Shown here: piece by piece, positions 1 through 15,800 of the stretch
Layout: each line of letters opens with the position of its first letter
How positions within the stretch are numbered: position 1 is the stretch's first letter
DNA from: Ciona savignyi
Taxonomy: Eukaryota > Chordata > Ascidiacea > Phlebobranchia > Cionidae
Assembly: GCA_000149265.1 (NCBI GenBank)
Contig: CH003412.1
Coordinates: forward strand, 4,315,172-4,379,171
Reading direction: 5' to 3'
DNA: 64,000 nucleotides
Made by a program: the position numbers and the translations under genes
The notes under the pieces: generated by a model
Seen by the model: the letters and a program-made list of their open reading frames with translations, nothing else
Told to the model about the DNA's origin: nothing
The model's database searches: none

Positions 1-199
1 AAGCAATTGCAGTGTGTTGTATAAGATAGACACATTCCTTCAATTTAGAACCCATTAATCTGCTGGGTTCAGGCAATGTCCGTAAAGTGCCTTGCCTAAG
101 TAAACAACCGACTAGCTAGCGACTAGTTTCGCACCAACAACCTTTCTATTGAAATTCGACGCACTTAACCGCCAGACTAACCGATCAGACAAATTTGAT
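1..199 (-). mobile_element. tRNA-derived SINE copy, 3' part cut by window edge
   Basis: On the minus strand it reads from the tRNA-like head (GGTTAGTCTGGCGGTTAAGT) through GGCACTTTACGGACATTGCC towards the tail, which is outside the window. Confidence 0.85.
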
Positions 200-425
200 G
201 CTCAAAATATTAGATCCAATATTGAAAAACTTTTGTGACTGGGAACAATGGTATTATAAATTACTTGTGCAGTTTTAAGTAGCTAAAAAATGTATACTGT
301 AAAATATTTAATTGCATTTTACTGACATAAATTAACACAACAATGGCTATTATATATTGCTTATTTTATACCAAATTCTTTTAATATTGTAATGAACTAG
401 CATAGGATAATGAGAATCATTAGAT

Positions 426-600
426 CACTGCGTGCACACCGTCTGGTTACTGGAACTTTCGCAATGTGTTGTGTACGAGTTAGACTATCCTTTAATTTGG
501 TTTTAGCCAATCATTCCACTTGGTTTAGGCAAAATCTGTTAAGTGCCTTGTCCAAGGACACAACCAACCAGCTAGCAAATAGTTTTAAAACTCCAACCCT
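426..600 (-). mobile_element. Degenerate SINE copy
   Basis: Old copy of the main SINE. The GTTGTGTCCTTGGACAAGGC block is still readable but the tRNA head is eroded. Confidence 0.55.
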
Positions 601-892
601 ATAACTGAAAAGAACGCACAAATTCAGCAAGATAATCAGTTGGACACTACTATTTATTGTAGCAATCAGATTTGTATACATTACAAGAATGTAAATTTAC
701 TTTTTTAAAGCAGGATTACATAAACATAGGTGCAATATGAAATTTACCTAAATCAATCATTTTTAACACATATAGTGGGCACAGCTTGGGTAGAGAAATT
801 TACACACAAATCTTAAGCGACTTTTTGACAAAACTTAAGCATTTTCATTTCACAAATAAGAGTTGACATGTTACAGTCAGTCATTCAAGTAC

Positions 893-3800
893 CTGGCAAC
901 ACATTTTTCCAAAGTATTCATGATTTCATCCGACATCACGTGACCTTGATCTCTGCAGTAGATTGTCACCATCACATTTAATACCTGTAGAAAGTCGTAA
1001 ATGACAATACTAAAATGGCCATGATGTTATCCTTAAGATATTGTTGATTAGGTTAGTAGTATAAACAATACTTAACACAAAAAGCAAGAATATTTAGGAA
1101 ACTCAAGACTGCAAGTATCATACTGAGACAAATTATGCTAGAAGTACATCTTCAGTTAATAATTAGTAATTATTTCAGCGCAAAATAGGACAGATCCAGA
1201 TAACATATTGCTGTATAAGATAAAAGATTTGTGCAACTTTATCATGAACTTTATGAAAATCTATTATGTAAAGAATAAATTACTTTACAGTAATGGCTTT
1301 ATTTAAGGCAGAAAATATATCGTTTTGATCTTAATTAAATTTGAATCGCTTAATATTGTTCTTTCGCCTAGGTTTGGCGGCCGCGTCCGCTATATTTATT
1401 AAATGATATCTTTTTTTCCTTCAATGACGTGTTTTAATGACTGTTCGTTTTGCCGTTTTTTCCCGTTTCTGTATATTGATTATATTGGTTTGGCATTTTT
1501 TAAAACTGGGGAAAAAAATGAATAAATCTTTTAAACTGTTCGACCAACCGCTAAATTTCCAGATAACTCGAGGCAATCTAGAAGTTTCCTTATGGCAGTG
1601 GTGTAGTTGTTATGTGCTGATGATCCTGGTTTAAATTCACTGGAACTCAAAGGAAAATGATTTGAAACAAATCTTTCCAAAGTTTCTTTTATTTCTTCAG
1701 AGTGAGCGGGAGAAATTGTGAAAAAAGTCAGCAAATCCAAGAACTGCAAAAATATATAAATGGCATTAAAGTAATGATAGGAAAGGATTTCACTGCAGTG
1801 TGATTTAGTTTATTATATCAGAATAAATTGAAATATATGTTGGAAAGATTTTATTTTTTATTAGTAAATAAACAACTAAACATGCATTTTAGAGAAATGT
1901 CGCCCTTTGTTGTAATTTGGCAGGATTAAAGTTGGGAAACTTTATGAGCAAACCTGATTTTTGAAAGTAAGATTTAATTCGTTTGAGGATAAAATAGTGG
2001 TGTAGAGTTGAAATATCGTCTGGTGGTTTGCATGACTTGGCTTTGTGCATACCTGCATTTAAATGTTTCTTTAAACAATTGTGCAATACCAAGAGATCAT
2101 ACATTTTACACTGGTTAGCATTCTCAGTCTCTCGCTATTTTGATAAACAATAATCAAATGAAACTTGCATTATTATGTTGAAATTTTATACTCACATGTA
2201 ATTATTTTTTTTTTTTTTTAAAACTGCTTTATAAATATATGAATTGTTAAGCAGATTAATTTTTCTGTTGGTTTCTTCAATGTAAATAACTATTGGTCAA
2301 ACAGAAAAAAGCGGTAATAATATACAGATGAATCAAGTGAAATAATCTTCCGCAACAAGGTGATCAAGTTACTGAGATTGTCCGCTTCATTTTCAATAAT
2401 CTTCAAGGGTTTTAAATGTCCATCAAATTCATGCAATATCGCATCACACACAGCGATAGCGTAGTTTTTTCGTGCAGTTCTGAAATTCAATAAACAAATT
2501 TTTTCCCCAATTTGTAATGTGTCTATTCACTGACATGTTTTAACTACTGTAGTTTTGCAGTTTTATACTGTCTCCTTAATTTGAAATAATTGTTTTATTC
2601 TTCTTTATTGTAACGAAGGGGCAAAAAAATAAACTAAACTAAACTAAATATTGGAGAAAGAAAAATTTCTATATCGAATAGTCATCATAAACACTTTGAT
2701 ATCTACCGACTTTAAATGCTCTTTAGACACTATGATTACATAAAGAGGTACCATCGTTTTGCTTTCTTAGTAACTTAGAATTGTTTATAGGGTAAAATAT
2801 TTAGTTTCTTCTGCATTTAAAACTGAGCTAATTTTGTTGACAATCAACCTTACAAAATCATTACTCTTGCAAAAGTATGAATGGGTTGTGTTTACTGAAG
2901 TAGCATATTTAATAGAAGCTTTATCATAAAAATCGGTTCAGTCAAAAAATGACACGAAAAATCCTATCCACCTGTTTGTGGCTAAATGTTCAAGCATGCC
3001 CATCAACACCAAGTTGCAAGTAGTGCAGTGCTGGGCTGCATACTTAGTTACAAGTGGGACGTATATTGCAGGGTGCTGGCAAAGCTCGTTGTAGATCTGA
3101 GAACAACATGGGTTGCATTTTACTAAGACGTGATTACTATAAGTTATAATTTCGTATATCGCTCCTACCATAAGCTTTTATAAATTGTAAAAAAAGATGG
3201 ATATTCCATGTTGATTTCTCATTTGTATTGACTAGTTTGCTTTTTTTAGGATATCAGAAATATTGTAAAAAGTTTTTTGTTTTCAGTGTGGCTAGAATAT
3301 TAAATTAATATCTCATTCTCAGCAATAAAAAACACTAAAAAAATGATTTAACATTATGTTACTTTGTAAATCTATAGATTTAATTTTTGGTGACTACGCT
3401 GATTTCTATGACAGCCATAGAAACAATTATTAAAACACTTAGAATTCCTCAAATGTTTTTTTTTTTTTTTCTATGCTGTTCTATAAAAAATAACCCTTTG
3501 CCATTTTTTATCAACATCCCTTTTGTTTCAATAAAAAATTGGGTTGTTTTAATTATTGTGTTTTATAGGTGCAAAAACAAAATATAGAGCTGTATTATCA
3601 TATCTCAGACAACTAAACTTTGGCCTAACATATATAAATAACATATGTGTATACACCTGCAAATTTAACTATTACAATTACACATACCACTACTGAATAT
3701 GCAGATAGAAACAGAAGTCCTTTGCTTGTGGTTGAATCAAGTTCAAAATCTGATGAAGCTATTTGTTCATTGTTAAATATGGATTCCACAAGCTTGCCTT

Positions 3801-6800
3801 TGTTCTCTGAAATACATTTTAGTTTAATACCAACTGTGAAACCCTTTAACGTAGTAATATTTCTATGAGAGAAGCATTTTAAACAACAAAATAAAATTAA
3901 GTTCAATTTTAGGAGAATGAATTTAGTAACATTTTAAATAATAAAAAAATTAGGAATTCTTTAAATAATTAAATTTGTTTTTTTCCGGACAAGTATGCGT
4001 ATAGTTATCATCCTTTATTGAAATTTTTAATCGAAATGTGTCAAAAAAAGATAAATGTATTTTATTTATTATAATACTTCTTTTACACACTACACTATGG
4101 ACATATTGTAATATCCTATACAGCAGAACAATTACAAAGTGAAATATTGTGGTAATCTACCTTCCAGCCCGTGAAATAGTAAAAAGACAAGCTGCAGAAG
4201 CTTGCTTCCCAGATCATGCGATTTAGGTGAAAGCTCATGTGATACAATCTTTTCTTCAAGATCTTCAGTGGTAACCACAGAATCAAATACCAATGAAAGC
4301 AGAGTGTTAGCCATTGAGGCAATGTTGTTTGCAGTTTGAACCTAAATAAAATGTTTTAATAGTTATGGTTTTTTTGATCTGATTTTTAATGGTTTAAATT
4401 GAGTAGAAAAAAATTAATATTATTGCTTTGTTTATAATTGTTGGAAAATTTTTCCAGTTTTACCTGATTTTGAAGCAAAACTTTTTGCAGCAAACCCATT
4501 CTATATAGTGTTTGATATCCGGATATCAAGTGCAACAAGCATGCTTTGCCTGTTTCTTTTGTTCCAAAAGGAATGGGTAGTGATTCACTCAAGTTACTAC
4601 AAAAGAAATTTTAATAAAGCACATTTTAATAAAAATCTCCTGATAATGATAATATCAGTAGCAAAATAGGGAAAAAATTCTTAAAGATAATCGCATCATC
4701 TCTTACCCTTGAGTAGCGAGACTCTCAGTTAATTTAGCGATCAACTCGTTAATGTTGTTCTGAGGTAGATGCTTCAATGCTGCTTTCAATGCATTTTCAT
4801 TGAGGGTTGTAAGGTTTGCGACGTCGGCATCTTTGAGTGAATCAAACCCAAGCATCGCGGGGTTTGTAATGGAGCACGAAAGTAATTCAACATAAGCTTC
4901 ATTTACATTCTTTATCTGAGAAAAAATCTGCAAAAGAAATATGGTATGATTTACATCGTTTTTACTCCATATTGCAATTAAACATGCAATACAGCAGGGC
5001 AAGAGTGTTATTATTTTACTAATCGTTTTCGATAGAGGTTATGTTTTGAACGCTGCTCACTTTTGTTAAATGCTTGTGATTTAGGGCGGTAACTCACTAG
5101 ACTTTCTATTAAACAAGAAGATTAGTCAAAACAGATTCCCCAACAATGTTAACGAGTATATAACACTTAACCCATTTTTGACCAATGACTTACTAGTTGA
5201 TTTAGCAACCTGAAGTTTTTTATTTATTATTTTAAATCAAAATCGCCAAATGTTCTAGCTTGATTAGCTAAACACAACCCATATTATCTACAAAGTGACA
5301 ACAAGACTATTCCAAACCTTTATAGCCTCTTTTGGGTAGTTATTGAGCATAGTTGTGAATAATTGTAAAATTCTTGTAACAACTGTGAACTTGGAGTAGT
5401 TGAAGAGAGATATATCTCTCGGCGAAAAATGAGTCTCTGAAAATGTCAAATGTAAAACGAGCAAATATCAATATCAAGCAGTCCGGCCGGTTAGTCTATA
5501 GGTTAAGTGCGTCGCCTTTCAATCGAAAGGTTGCAGGTGCGAAACTGGTCGCTAGCAAGTCGGCTGTGTCTTTGGGCAAGGCACTTTACGGACGTTGCCT
5601 GAACCCAGCGAATTAATGGGTTCTACAAAATTGAAGAAAGGTGTCTATAATATACAAAACACTGCAATAGCTTCAATAATGCGACGGTGGGCGCGAGGTG
5701 ATCTGACGATTGCCTGTGTGTTAACCCCCTTGGTTTTCCCATTTACGAGGATAAACATGAATATCCTATCCTATCCTAGGTAAACTTTTTTTAAATTTGC
5801 TTTGTGTCTTTAATCATATAATAGTAGAAACATCTTTCATTATGTTAAAGCATTTTTCATATATAAAAAAATAACTATCCCATAAACTACGGTTGTTGTT
5901 GGCAGTTTGGATCTATCTATTCATAAATATCATCATAAACCTTGGTCTCAAGATTCTAATTCTAATATTGGGATTTAACCCATTTAGTAGGCTGGAACAT
6001 AGGCCAATACTATTGTTAAGTTATAAATGAATTAGGAGCTTTTTGCTGAGCATCGTAGCCAGTATAAACTTAATACAAAGTTGTACAAAAAGCAACATAG
6101 TATCGTAGGAAGGCGTTAAACACTATTTTAATAATTTAAAACAACAGTTGGTTTAGCGGAGTGTACCCATAAGTTTATGGTTACCTTTGGATTTTGAAGA
6201 AAACGAGGAAATTTCCATGGCAGATTTCGAAGAAATACTTTGCATGAAGAAATTAAGGCACTTGAATAAGTTGGAACTATTAGATTCAGGACCTATAAGA
6301 AAAAGATGGCATGGCAATTTTGTAACCTAAAATTACAACATTAGATTATTGAACATACCAGTGTAATCAAGGAAGCAAAGCACAATACATATCGTTAGCA
6401 CTTATTTCAGAAAAAGGTTTTATCATTGGGATATGATACGATTATTTATTTTCGTCCGGCCGGTTAGTCTGGCGGTTAAGTGTGTCGCCTCTTAATCGAA
6501 AGGTTGCTGGTGCGAAACTGGTCGCTAGCTAGTTGGTTGTGTCCTTGGGCAAGGCACTTTACGGACATTGTCTGAACCCAGCGGATTAATGGGTTATACC
6601 AAATTAAAGAAATGTGTCTATCATATACCACGCACTGCAATAGCGCGAGGTGATCTGACGATTGCCTGTGGGTTAAACCCCTTGTTTTTTTCCATCCATG
6701 TGGATAAAAATGAATATCCTATCCTACTTATTTATTTTACTCATTTATAAATTCAGCTCGGCAAAATTAATTTTAAACATCCATAGTAACATTAGTCTTA

Positions 6801-9800
6801 AAATCCTTAGAAAAGATTCAGTTCAAACACAACATACCAGCCCATACTGTAGTGGGTGTCAAAATTTTCTGCTGAAACAGCCAGTCATAGACTTCAACTG
6901 CAGCAAACACCAGGTCAAACCACTGACAAGCTGAACTGGTGGAGAAGTTATCTCGCTTCAACATTGGTTGGCTTGTAATGCCACCCCCATTACTGCCACC
7001 TTCAAAGCTGCGGAAGTTGGAGTTTAAATTTTCGTGTATTTGCAGGGGAATCAGAAAGATGTGGTCGAAAGTTATATCAAATAAACTTACAACTGAGAAA
7101 ACTGGTGGCTAAAGTAAATAATAAATTAGGGAAAATTTCTGAATGTTTAAACAAAAACAAATAAGCAGTTTATAAAAATTCATTTAAGTAGATGAAAGGA
7201 AACTTTTTACAAACTGTAACTTGCCGTAGTTTCAGGTGTGTTTGGATGAGACTATTTATAGACACTGCCTCAATCCAAAAAAATATTTAGATTTTACAAC
7301 TTTAACCAATCGATATTTCTATATAATAAAACACTGTGTTACTTTACATAGCAAATAAAAATATTTTTGATCTGACAATAAGAGCCAAAGAGCAGAGTCT
7401 TTTAAAGAGGATTTCCCAACAGAATACAACTAAATGTCCGAATGGGACAAAATTCCGACTGATTAGCTTATTGGGTTAGTGCAAGTTTCAAAATTGGTCT
7501 CCAGCTAGTCAGTTGTGTCCTTGTGCAAGGTACTTAACGGACATTACCTGAACCCAGGAAATGATGGATTCTACCTAATTGAAAGAACGCTTATCCATAC
7601 ATGACACATTGCCCATACATGCATGAAACAGTGGAAAATCTAAAGATTGCCCATGTATTAACGCCCCTTGCACTTTCCCATTCACGGGGATAAACATAAA
7701 TAGTCTATCCTATCCATTTTGTTACTACCATCTGATCAAGTATCCAACCCCATCCTTTGTTAGTTTCCTGTTCACCCACAGCACACTGGATCTGGACTCA
7801 GGTGGAAGTAGCTTAGTGAACTCATGGAAGAGATGCATGCATTGACGCCGGCATTCTGTTTAAAAAAAACAATTTGGAAATTTGCATGGGATAGCAACTG
7901 AGTGTTTCCACTCGTAAAATGCAAATAAATGGTGACAAAAACACTGACATTGGGCTGGTTACATACATTACATTAATATGGGCAGGTCCATGGTAGCCAC
8001 CGGGACCAGGAATATAAGGCCATAGAAGGCCCATTACTCCAGCGCCCTGAGCTAACATGGCTCCGGGATATAGCTGCCAAGTCGGCAGTTTCCTGAAGAA
8101 AGCTGACTAAATGCTTGACCGGGATAGATGCGAAATCATCAGATTGTAAACATAACACTGATGCTCAGATAAACGGTTGTAGAACTAGAACCTAAATCGT
8201 TAGACAAATCACATCACACCCACTGGACTCATAGCATCGTATTTAAAACCCGATTGTTGGCACATGACATCTGAGTATTTCCAATGTTAACAAACCCTGT
8301 GTTTTCCCTTCGCAGAGGATAAACATTAGTATCCTATTATATCCATCCTATTGTAAAGACCCCTCATATATTTAATCTTACTAATTTACATAATAAGGCT
8401 AGTGTATGTTACAAGTTAAGATTATTTGTGCCTAAACAAACATAACTACATAAGTAAGATTTATGTTACAATAAAAATAATAAAAAATAAATAGAACGAA
8501 CATTGGCATAAATATTTTAAAAAGATATTCTAAATTTGGATGTTAAAACGTATAGGGCACAGGTGAAACAGGTAAAACATTAATTTCCTACAGACAGTTT
8601 GTACTTCAGTAAATAATAATTTTGACAAATGTACAAAAGTATAGTGACAACTAAAAAAAACAGCAGGTGCACCTGTTTGTGGCCTCCCACACTGGTCAAA
8701 CAGCCACTCTACAATCTCATACAACGTTACAGAATCAGTGTTTGTGAAGTCCCGTGGTATTCGTCTGATGCTTGATGGTTTGCATAACATCTCTGACTTC
8801 CCGTTGACAATCCGCTCGATGTGTTTCAAAACCTGTAGACAGGTTGAAGCGGGCTTGATTAAATCATGGTCAAGTAAGAAGTATAAAGCTGAAATTGCAC
8901 TATTGATAGTACCTTTTGTACCCTTTGCACAGATTGCTTTACCGCACACTTTCTTTGAGGCTTAGCGTAATAGTGTCATTTTTTTAAACAATAAATTATT
9001 TTTTCCATTTTTTTATTTATTTTTTTTATTTGGGTTTAGCGGCCATGTCTCATTATACCAACATTAAATAATTTATTGCTTTTTTAGACATGTTCTAACG
9101 ACTGTCGTTTTGTCGTTTTACCCCGTTTTCCAATTTTTTATCAATAGTCCTGCATCGTGGAAACAAAATATAAACTAAACTTTTAGAACCAATATTCTAC
9201 TTTTGATTGAAAAAATACGAAAATTAATTAATCGAAAGAGAAAATAAACAAAGAATAGAATTTTTTTTTATTTAGAATAATTTTTAATGTATTATTTTAA
9301 CGAGTATCAACCAGAAACAACTTTTTTTTTTGACAAAAACATCTTTTTCAAAGTTAAGTTGTGGGACCTTCACATTGAGCCCAGCCATATACAATGTTGG
9401 TTTAAGGATTTAAAAGTTCCCTTCATCAAATACAATCGGCAAAATAGACAGAATATAATAAAAGAACATTTGTCTTTATCCCTGTAATGGGGAAACTCAA
9501 AATGTGTGGGGGACAAGGGTTGATGTAAGTAAGTGAGGTTGCTTTTTTTCGGAAAACTCATTTATCACCAAGAAGCACTTTTCTTTACTACAAAATTCAG
9601 TCAACTGCAAAGACGAAAAAATGTTACGAAAAGTAGGTCATTACCTGAATGCACGATTTTTGAGTACCAAGAAACTGTTCATCATCGTGGGACAAGGACA
9701 AGCTATTCACAAATGTGACAAGTGTTTCGAAGATAAATTCATCCACCAATGTGTCTTGTTCTCTGCGTTTTGTAATAATTATTACAACTAGAAAGGTAAA

Positions 9801-12800
9801 GTATTACATTGGGGAAAAACAACAACAAATATGGATTGGGTTATAACAACCTAAAAATTAATTGATTATTATTTCTTGGTGTCTTAGAAAACATAGAAAA
9901 GAGCATGGGTGCAGTGTAGGTGTCTATAGTCAAATCTAAAAAATTAGCCAGCAGTCAAATTAATTTGGAACAACTAACATGATGGCAAAGGCTGTATTTG
10001 TCATAGAACCACTGCAGCAAGAGATAAAATAATACATCAGTTTATATGAGATAGGATAGGATATTCATGCTTATCCCTGTTAATGAAAAAACCAAGGGGG
10101 TTAACACACGGGTAATCGTTAGATTACCTCGCGCCCAATATCGGGTTACCGAAGCTATTGCAGTGTGTTGTGTATGATATGGATATTCTTTCAATTATAA
10201 CCCATTAATCCGCTGGGTTCAGGCAACGTCCGTTAAGTGCCTTGCCTAAGGACACAACTGACTAGCTAGCGACCCGTTTTGAACTTGCAACTTTTTGGCC
10301 GAAAGACCCGCACTAAACCACCAGACTAACCGGTCAGACTAAAATATTAGATAAAATAATACACAATATGGTGATATAAACACCTGAAAACTCTATAAAT
10401 GTGATTAAACGCAAGAGAAGCCCCAAGCCTCTTCATGGGAGATGGGTGCAAAGCTAAGCTGTGGACACGTTTGAAAATCGATTTAGCGTTATTGCGAAAT
10501 TTCTTCTCTGAGTTCGGGTTTTGTTTGATCGACCAAACGAGAAATTCGCGAACCGAATCTGCACATAGTTCCCTGAGCGATGCGTTCTCATCATCAACGA
10601 GTCCATTCTGAAAAAACAGACATTTAAAATGTAGTTTTAACAAAGGGGATAAGTTTACCATGTTGTACCAAGGGTACTAATGCATTTCTACAATTAATTG
10701 GCAGGGTCTTGTCCTAACATTCGTTATAAAATTTCAAACACAAATTTAATTCTGTAGTTTAATAATTTATTTTACTAACATTGTTTTAAAAGTCAGTCTT
10801 CTTTATTTAAAATGTTAATACATTTTGCCCATTTTAGCATGCTTTAATGACAGTTTTTTTAATTTTTTCATTAATTTTTAAACATGATATGCATTCGACT
10901 TTCCATTGTTTGTTTTATTGAAGTAAAATTATCGAAAAAACTTTAACGTACATTTATCGCTAAAAACATAAAATTTTTAGAAGCATACCATAATGGAGTT
11001 TAAAAGAGTGGCAGTGTCTTGACTTTCAAATTTCTTGTTATTGGTAAACCAGTGAATCATTTGCTTCATAAGGGGGTCAAAAAGTTGCTTGCAAACCTGC
11101 GAAGATAGATACAGTTTTTCTCTTATTTGAAACTCTTATTTGGATTAAAAACATAAGTCTAATGTTTATCCCATTGGAAGCTCAAAATGACTGAGGTAAG
11201 CTCAGTCATTTAAACATAAATAACAATGAGAATACAAAGTGTATGAAATTAAGATAAAAAAATTCCACTATTAATTCTGGAAAGTTTACTAAAAACAATA
11301 AAATATTAGAATTGTTAAATACCTGCTTTTGATTAATTGGAAAATAAGGATAAATTTGTGTTGACCTGATCTACATCGCATGCAAGTCTCAGAATAACAG
11401 GTATCAGCTTCTTATACAAGGATGCCATGGAGTGTGTGTTCCTTTCCACATTGTTGATCTGGGCGTTTCTTCCAATGATGTATATGGTGATGGAATGCAG
11501 AAGCTCACAAGCTGCGATCTTCGATTTCCTGTCCCCACCTTGAGTTGCCAGGTCCATCACTCGGGGCAGAAATTTGTCTAGAAAAGAGAAGTTAATAGGA
11601 AATCTTGCCCCATCTCAGTATGCGAATATTATATAGATATAATGACATGGCTTATGACTATGTTATTCCTTTTCTTAATGTTGTCTGCTTTTGTAATTAC
11701 ATTCCAAATGGAAATTGTGCATTTTCTATGTAAGAATAGTTTTTGGTATGAACAAGTTCTCTTAACAAAGAAACACCTTCAAATCTGGCCCAGAAAGGCC
11801 TTCAAATCAGGCACATCAAACAATTGCGCAATTACCAAGTATTAGGGTGTGTCTTTGTTATACTACAGAAAAAAATACTGTTGTAAATTCAGTAATTATT
11901 TTCCTAGATTAAGTTATATTTAAATATACCCAGTCTGATTGTTGGTTTAAGATCTCTGAAAGGAAGAGGATACTGTATATTAACATCCTCATCCCATGGA
12001 GCAATCCCAAGACATGCATCTTCATCTTGATCATCCAAACTGCAACTTATACTGCCCACAAACCGTATCACCTGGTTACGCGCCTAGAGGATTAGGAAAG
12101 TATGTTCTAATAACAAGGATGCGACAATAAAACAGATATTCATCAAAACAGTGTAGAAATTCTACTGTAACGTACTTTAATCAGGGACATATGGAATACC
12201 TGATAAATGGCTTATTTTGAACAAAACAACCAGATAATGGTGTAGTGTAAACTATCAGCGTGACAGTGAAATGTTTACAATGTTTGCTGTATATTTAAAA
12301 TTAAAATTGGTAATTTTGACCTATTTATCTTGACTAAATTTGTTACACTATGACAAGCCAAATAAAACCGATAACATTTAACCTTATTTTTAGGCAAGTA
12401 TAGTACTAAATGAATTTGTTCCATAATTAATTTATTTAAATATCAAGCCCAAAACCTAGCAAAATTTCTTTAAAAATAAGACGATTGTGATCTCAGCCTA
12501 TTAATTAATCATCTTCAAGTTTACCTTTTTTCTTGCAGGGTCATCCAGCTGCTTTAATGCCGTAAGTTTTTTGACAAATGATTTGGATTTAGTTTTCAAG
12601 TTAAGTTTATCCTGGGTAACAGTGCTTGTTTCTATTTGAAAATAAACATTATAAATTTTTTTAACTATTGCATTGTGCAGACCTAATGTATTGTTTTACC
12701 ACCGCATTAGTAACAATTGAAAAAGGATAAAACTAACCTTCACTAATATTAAAGTAAGGTTGCAAATGAACAACCAAATCCTGATAACATTTTTTGTTGG

Positions 12801-15800
12801 AGATATATACACTTTTCCATGTGAGTAAAGCAGACATCAAAGCATCTGACAATGGCATGTAACTTAATCCAAGTTGACAAGCTCTCTGTGAATGATTTTA
12901 TATTTAGAAGTAGATGATGAATATTATGAATATTTAGAAATAAGCAAACTTTTTAGATGTTAAAAAATTAAGAAGGATAGGATATTCAAGGACACAACCA
13001 ACTAGCTAGCGACCAGTTTCGCACCAGCAACCTTTCTATTAAAAGGCGACGCACTTAACCGCCAGACTAACCGGCCGGTAAAAAAAAAGACTAACCGGCC
13101 GGTAAGTAAAAAAGAAAAATTTATGGTTAATTAACATGCTTGCTTACTTAAAGATTACATTTCATCAATATTATTAAATTACACTTTTATTCAATGCATT
13201 TTCCAAGAACAATAAAATCTATGAGTAAGATCCACTTCAGAGCACAATAGTTTACAAGTGTGCACTATAAGCTACTAGAGAAACATAAAACAGATGCACG
13301 GAATAGAAGTGTAAAATCTTTTTTTTAACACGTAGTCCATTTCCAATTTACATACAACTGAACAATTTTATCAAATAACAAAAAAATCATTTTTTCTCTT
13401 TTATAAAACCTATTTTGTGCAAATCTCCCACCTGAATGGCAGGCATCAGTTGAGGCAATATATCTCCACATACTTGAGCTGGTAGACTTAGTATAAAAAA
13501 CAAACAAGCTGTAAGTAGTTCATCTTTGTATTGCTTAGAACGTGCAGATACCTAAAAAAATAATTTTTATGGTTATCTAATATACTCCGCTTATTTTTTT
13601 TCTTTAAAAAACATGTAACTAAAAAAGATCTGCATATGAAGTTTTAAGGTAACCAGGGGATTAAAGGGGCCACTTGGTGATGGTTAAAAACCCGGAACAT
13701 AAATAAGTTAAAAAAACACTATAACAATGTGTGCCAGATAAACAAAACACTGCAATATCCACAGTATCTCCTGTAATTTGATGATTACCCAGCGGATTAA
13801 TGGGTTCTATCGAATTAAAGGAACGTGTCTATCATATACAAAACACGGCAATAGCTCCGGTAACCCGACGGTGGGCGCGAGGTGATCTGACGATTGTCCG
13901 TGTGTTAACCCCCTTGGTTTTCGCATTCACGGGGATAAACATAAATATCCTATCCTATCCTCCCTACCCTATTACAAAACTGTAGTATTCTGTCCCCCAA
14001 AAAATAACCTACTTCGGCGGCATATTTCTGCAGTAGCTGCAAGACATGATATTGTTCATTTTCATGTGTTGGATACAATCCGTCATGTTCCATAGTATCT
14101 TCCGAGCTTTCAGCTTCACTGTCAAAGTAGGAGAGCTTGCTTGCTATTCCCATTAAGGCAGCAAGCATTTTGTAGAAACCACTGACTAAAGGATGCCTGT
14201 ACATAATTTCAAGTCATTTTTTAGGGGATAAAAAATCAGAAATAGAAATGAAAAATAAAAAGGGCTAAAAAAACACTTCAAATGCAATTTTTTTTAAAGA
14301 TAAAAAGAACGTTTCAATTAGGAGATGAAATAAATAACCTTTGTGACTCCTGTACCATTGTATTGACAAGAGTGGGTATATGTGTCAGAAAGTTTGAAGT
14401 TCTTTTGTTGACAGCTTTTGGCAACAACTCCCAACAAATGTCAACAAGATTGACAAAAATTTTGAAGTCTGTTACATTTACAGCTTTCAGGTTTTCTGTT
14501 AGTCCAGGGTTTTCAGTGGTCTCGTGAACTCGATCCTAAACATAAGATATATACCAACATTTATTATATTAAAAGATGGACAATATTGTATATACATTTT
14601 GTTGTTATTTTAAAGTAAATTTTATTACTTATATCTATATTTATATATTTTTGGTAAACTTCTAGCGAATACCTTTATGTAATATTTTGAGAAGGCAGTT
14701 ATACTAATAGTAATTTAAACACAAAAGTAAATGAATACAAGGTAACTGGCAGAAACGTAATTGTCTTTTATTAAGTGATTAACCATTCATATCTGTTTAT
14801 ACTAACCTAAAAATGTTAAATATGCTTTATAAGGTGGTCCACACATGCTAAGAATGTATATTTTGTGCAAATTTGTATGTATAAAGTATGGATTTTCATT
14901 TTTAGGACACTTCAAAAGTTTGTGTTTTTTGGGTAAAAATACGAGAAAAAAAAAGAATTTATTAGTTTCTGTATTCACTGTCATGTAATGTGGTAGTTGC
15001 CAATATAGGAACAAATAACATTGTTCTGTATTGTTTTTAGTCATGAAAAACAAATCCACCTCTTCTGTACTTGTCGCCAGGTTTAATTTCCCCACTATGT
15101 CGATGATAGCTTTCACAAAAGCACTCGTGTACATTTCATGACAAATTTTCCGGTGACCAAAAATGACAGGCTGATCAAGAGTGAAATTTACCTTGGAAGA
15201 AAACATTTTTTTAAGTTGGCTAAAAGATTGTTGGCCAAACATATTAAGGTCCATGATTTTTTGCTCGCAGCCCGCAAATTATTTATGACGGATTTATCCG
15301 CAATTATAATAGTATAAGAACCTTTTAAAATTTTACCTTTAAAACTATGCAAACACTAGTACAAAGTAAAATAGTCTTAGACACATGAACAACTGTGGAT
15401 CAATCCATCTATAAATAATTTACAACCACTTTAAAAAATCATGGCCTTCACTGTCCTGTATGAGATTAAGTTATTTCAAAATTAGCTTATTCTCTAATTG
15501 TACCCCCATAGAAAAGGTCATTTAAACAAAATCACCTCTTGCTTTTCACTCTGCCCCAGCAGTGCCAGCCACAAAGGAATGTAATCCCGGAAACTCATGG
15601 TGCGGGAATCAAATAAAATATCGGTCAGTAAATCCTCATCACCTACTGCATCCTCATTTAGATCAAAATATGTCTCTCTTCCCTCTCCAACCACCACATC
15701 ATACGAGCAACAACGGATCAAGCCTTGGTATACTATGAACAAGAAATAGTTTGTACTTTGATTAGTTATAAGTGGTGTTTTTATGATACCAAATGTCTAA

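Noticed and set aside
5595..5783. A similar 60-90-residue reading frame ([36 protein letters not shown]) recurs at many loci
   Set aside because: It is the sense strand of the SINE. The same frame is broken or shifted in other copies and varies with them, so it is a by-product of sequence similarity, not a gene family.
7822..8158. Two overlapping minus-strand open frames
   Set aside because: They cover repeat family 2 (also at 48573) and part of a PRKDC exon. No support as a separate gene.
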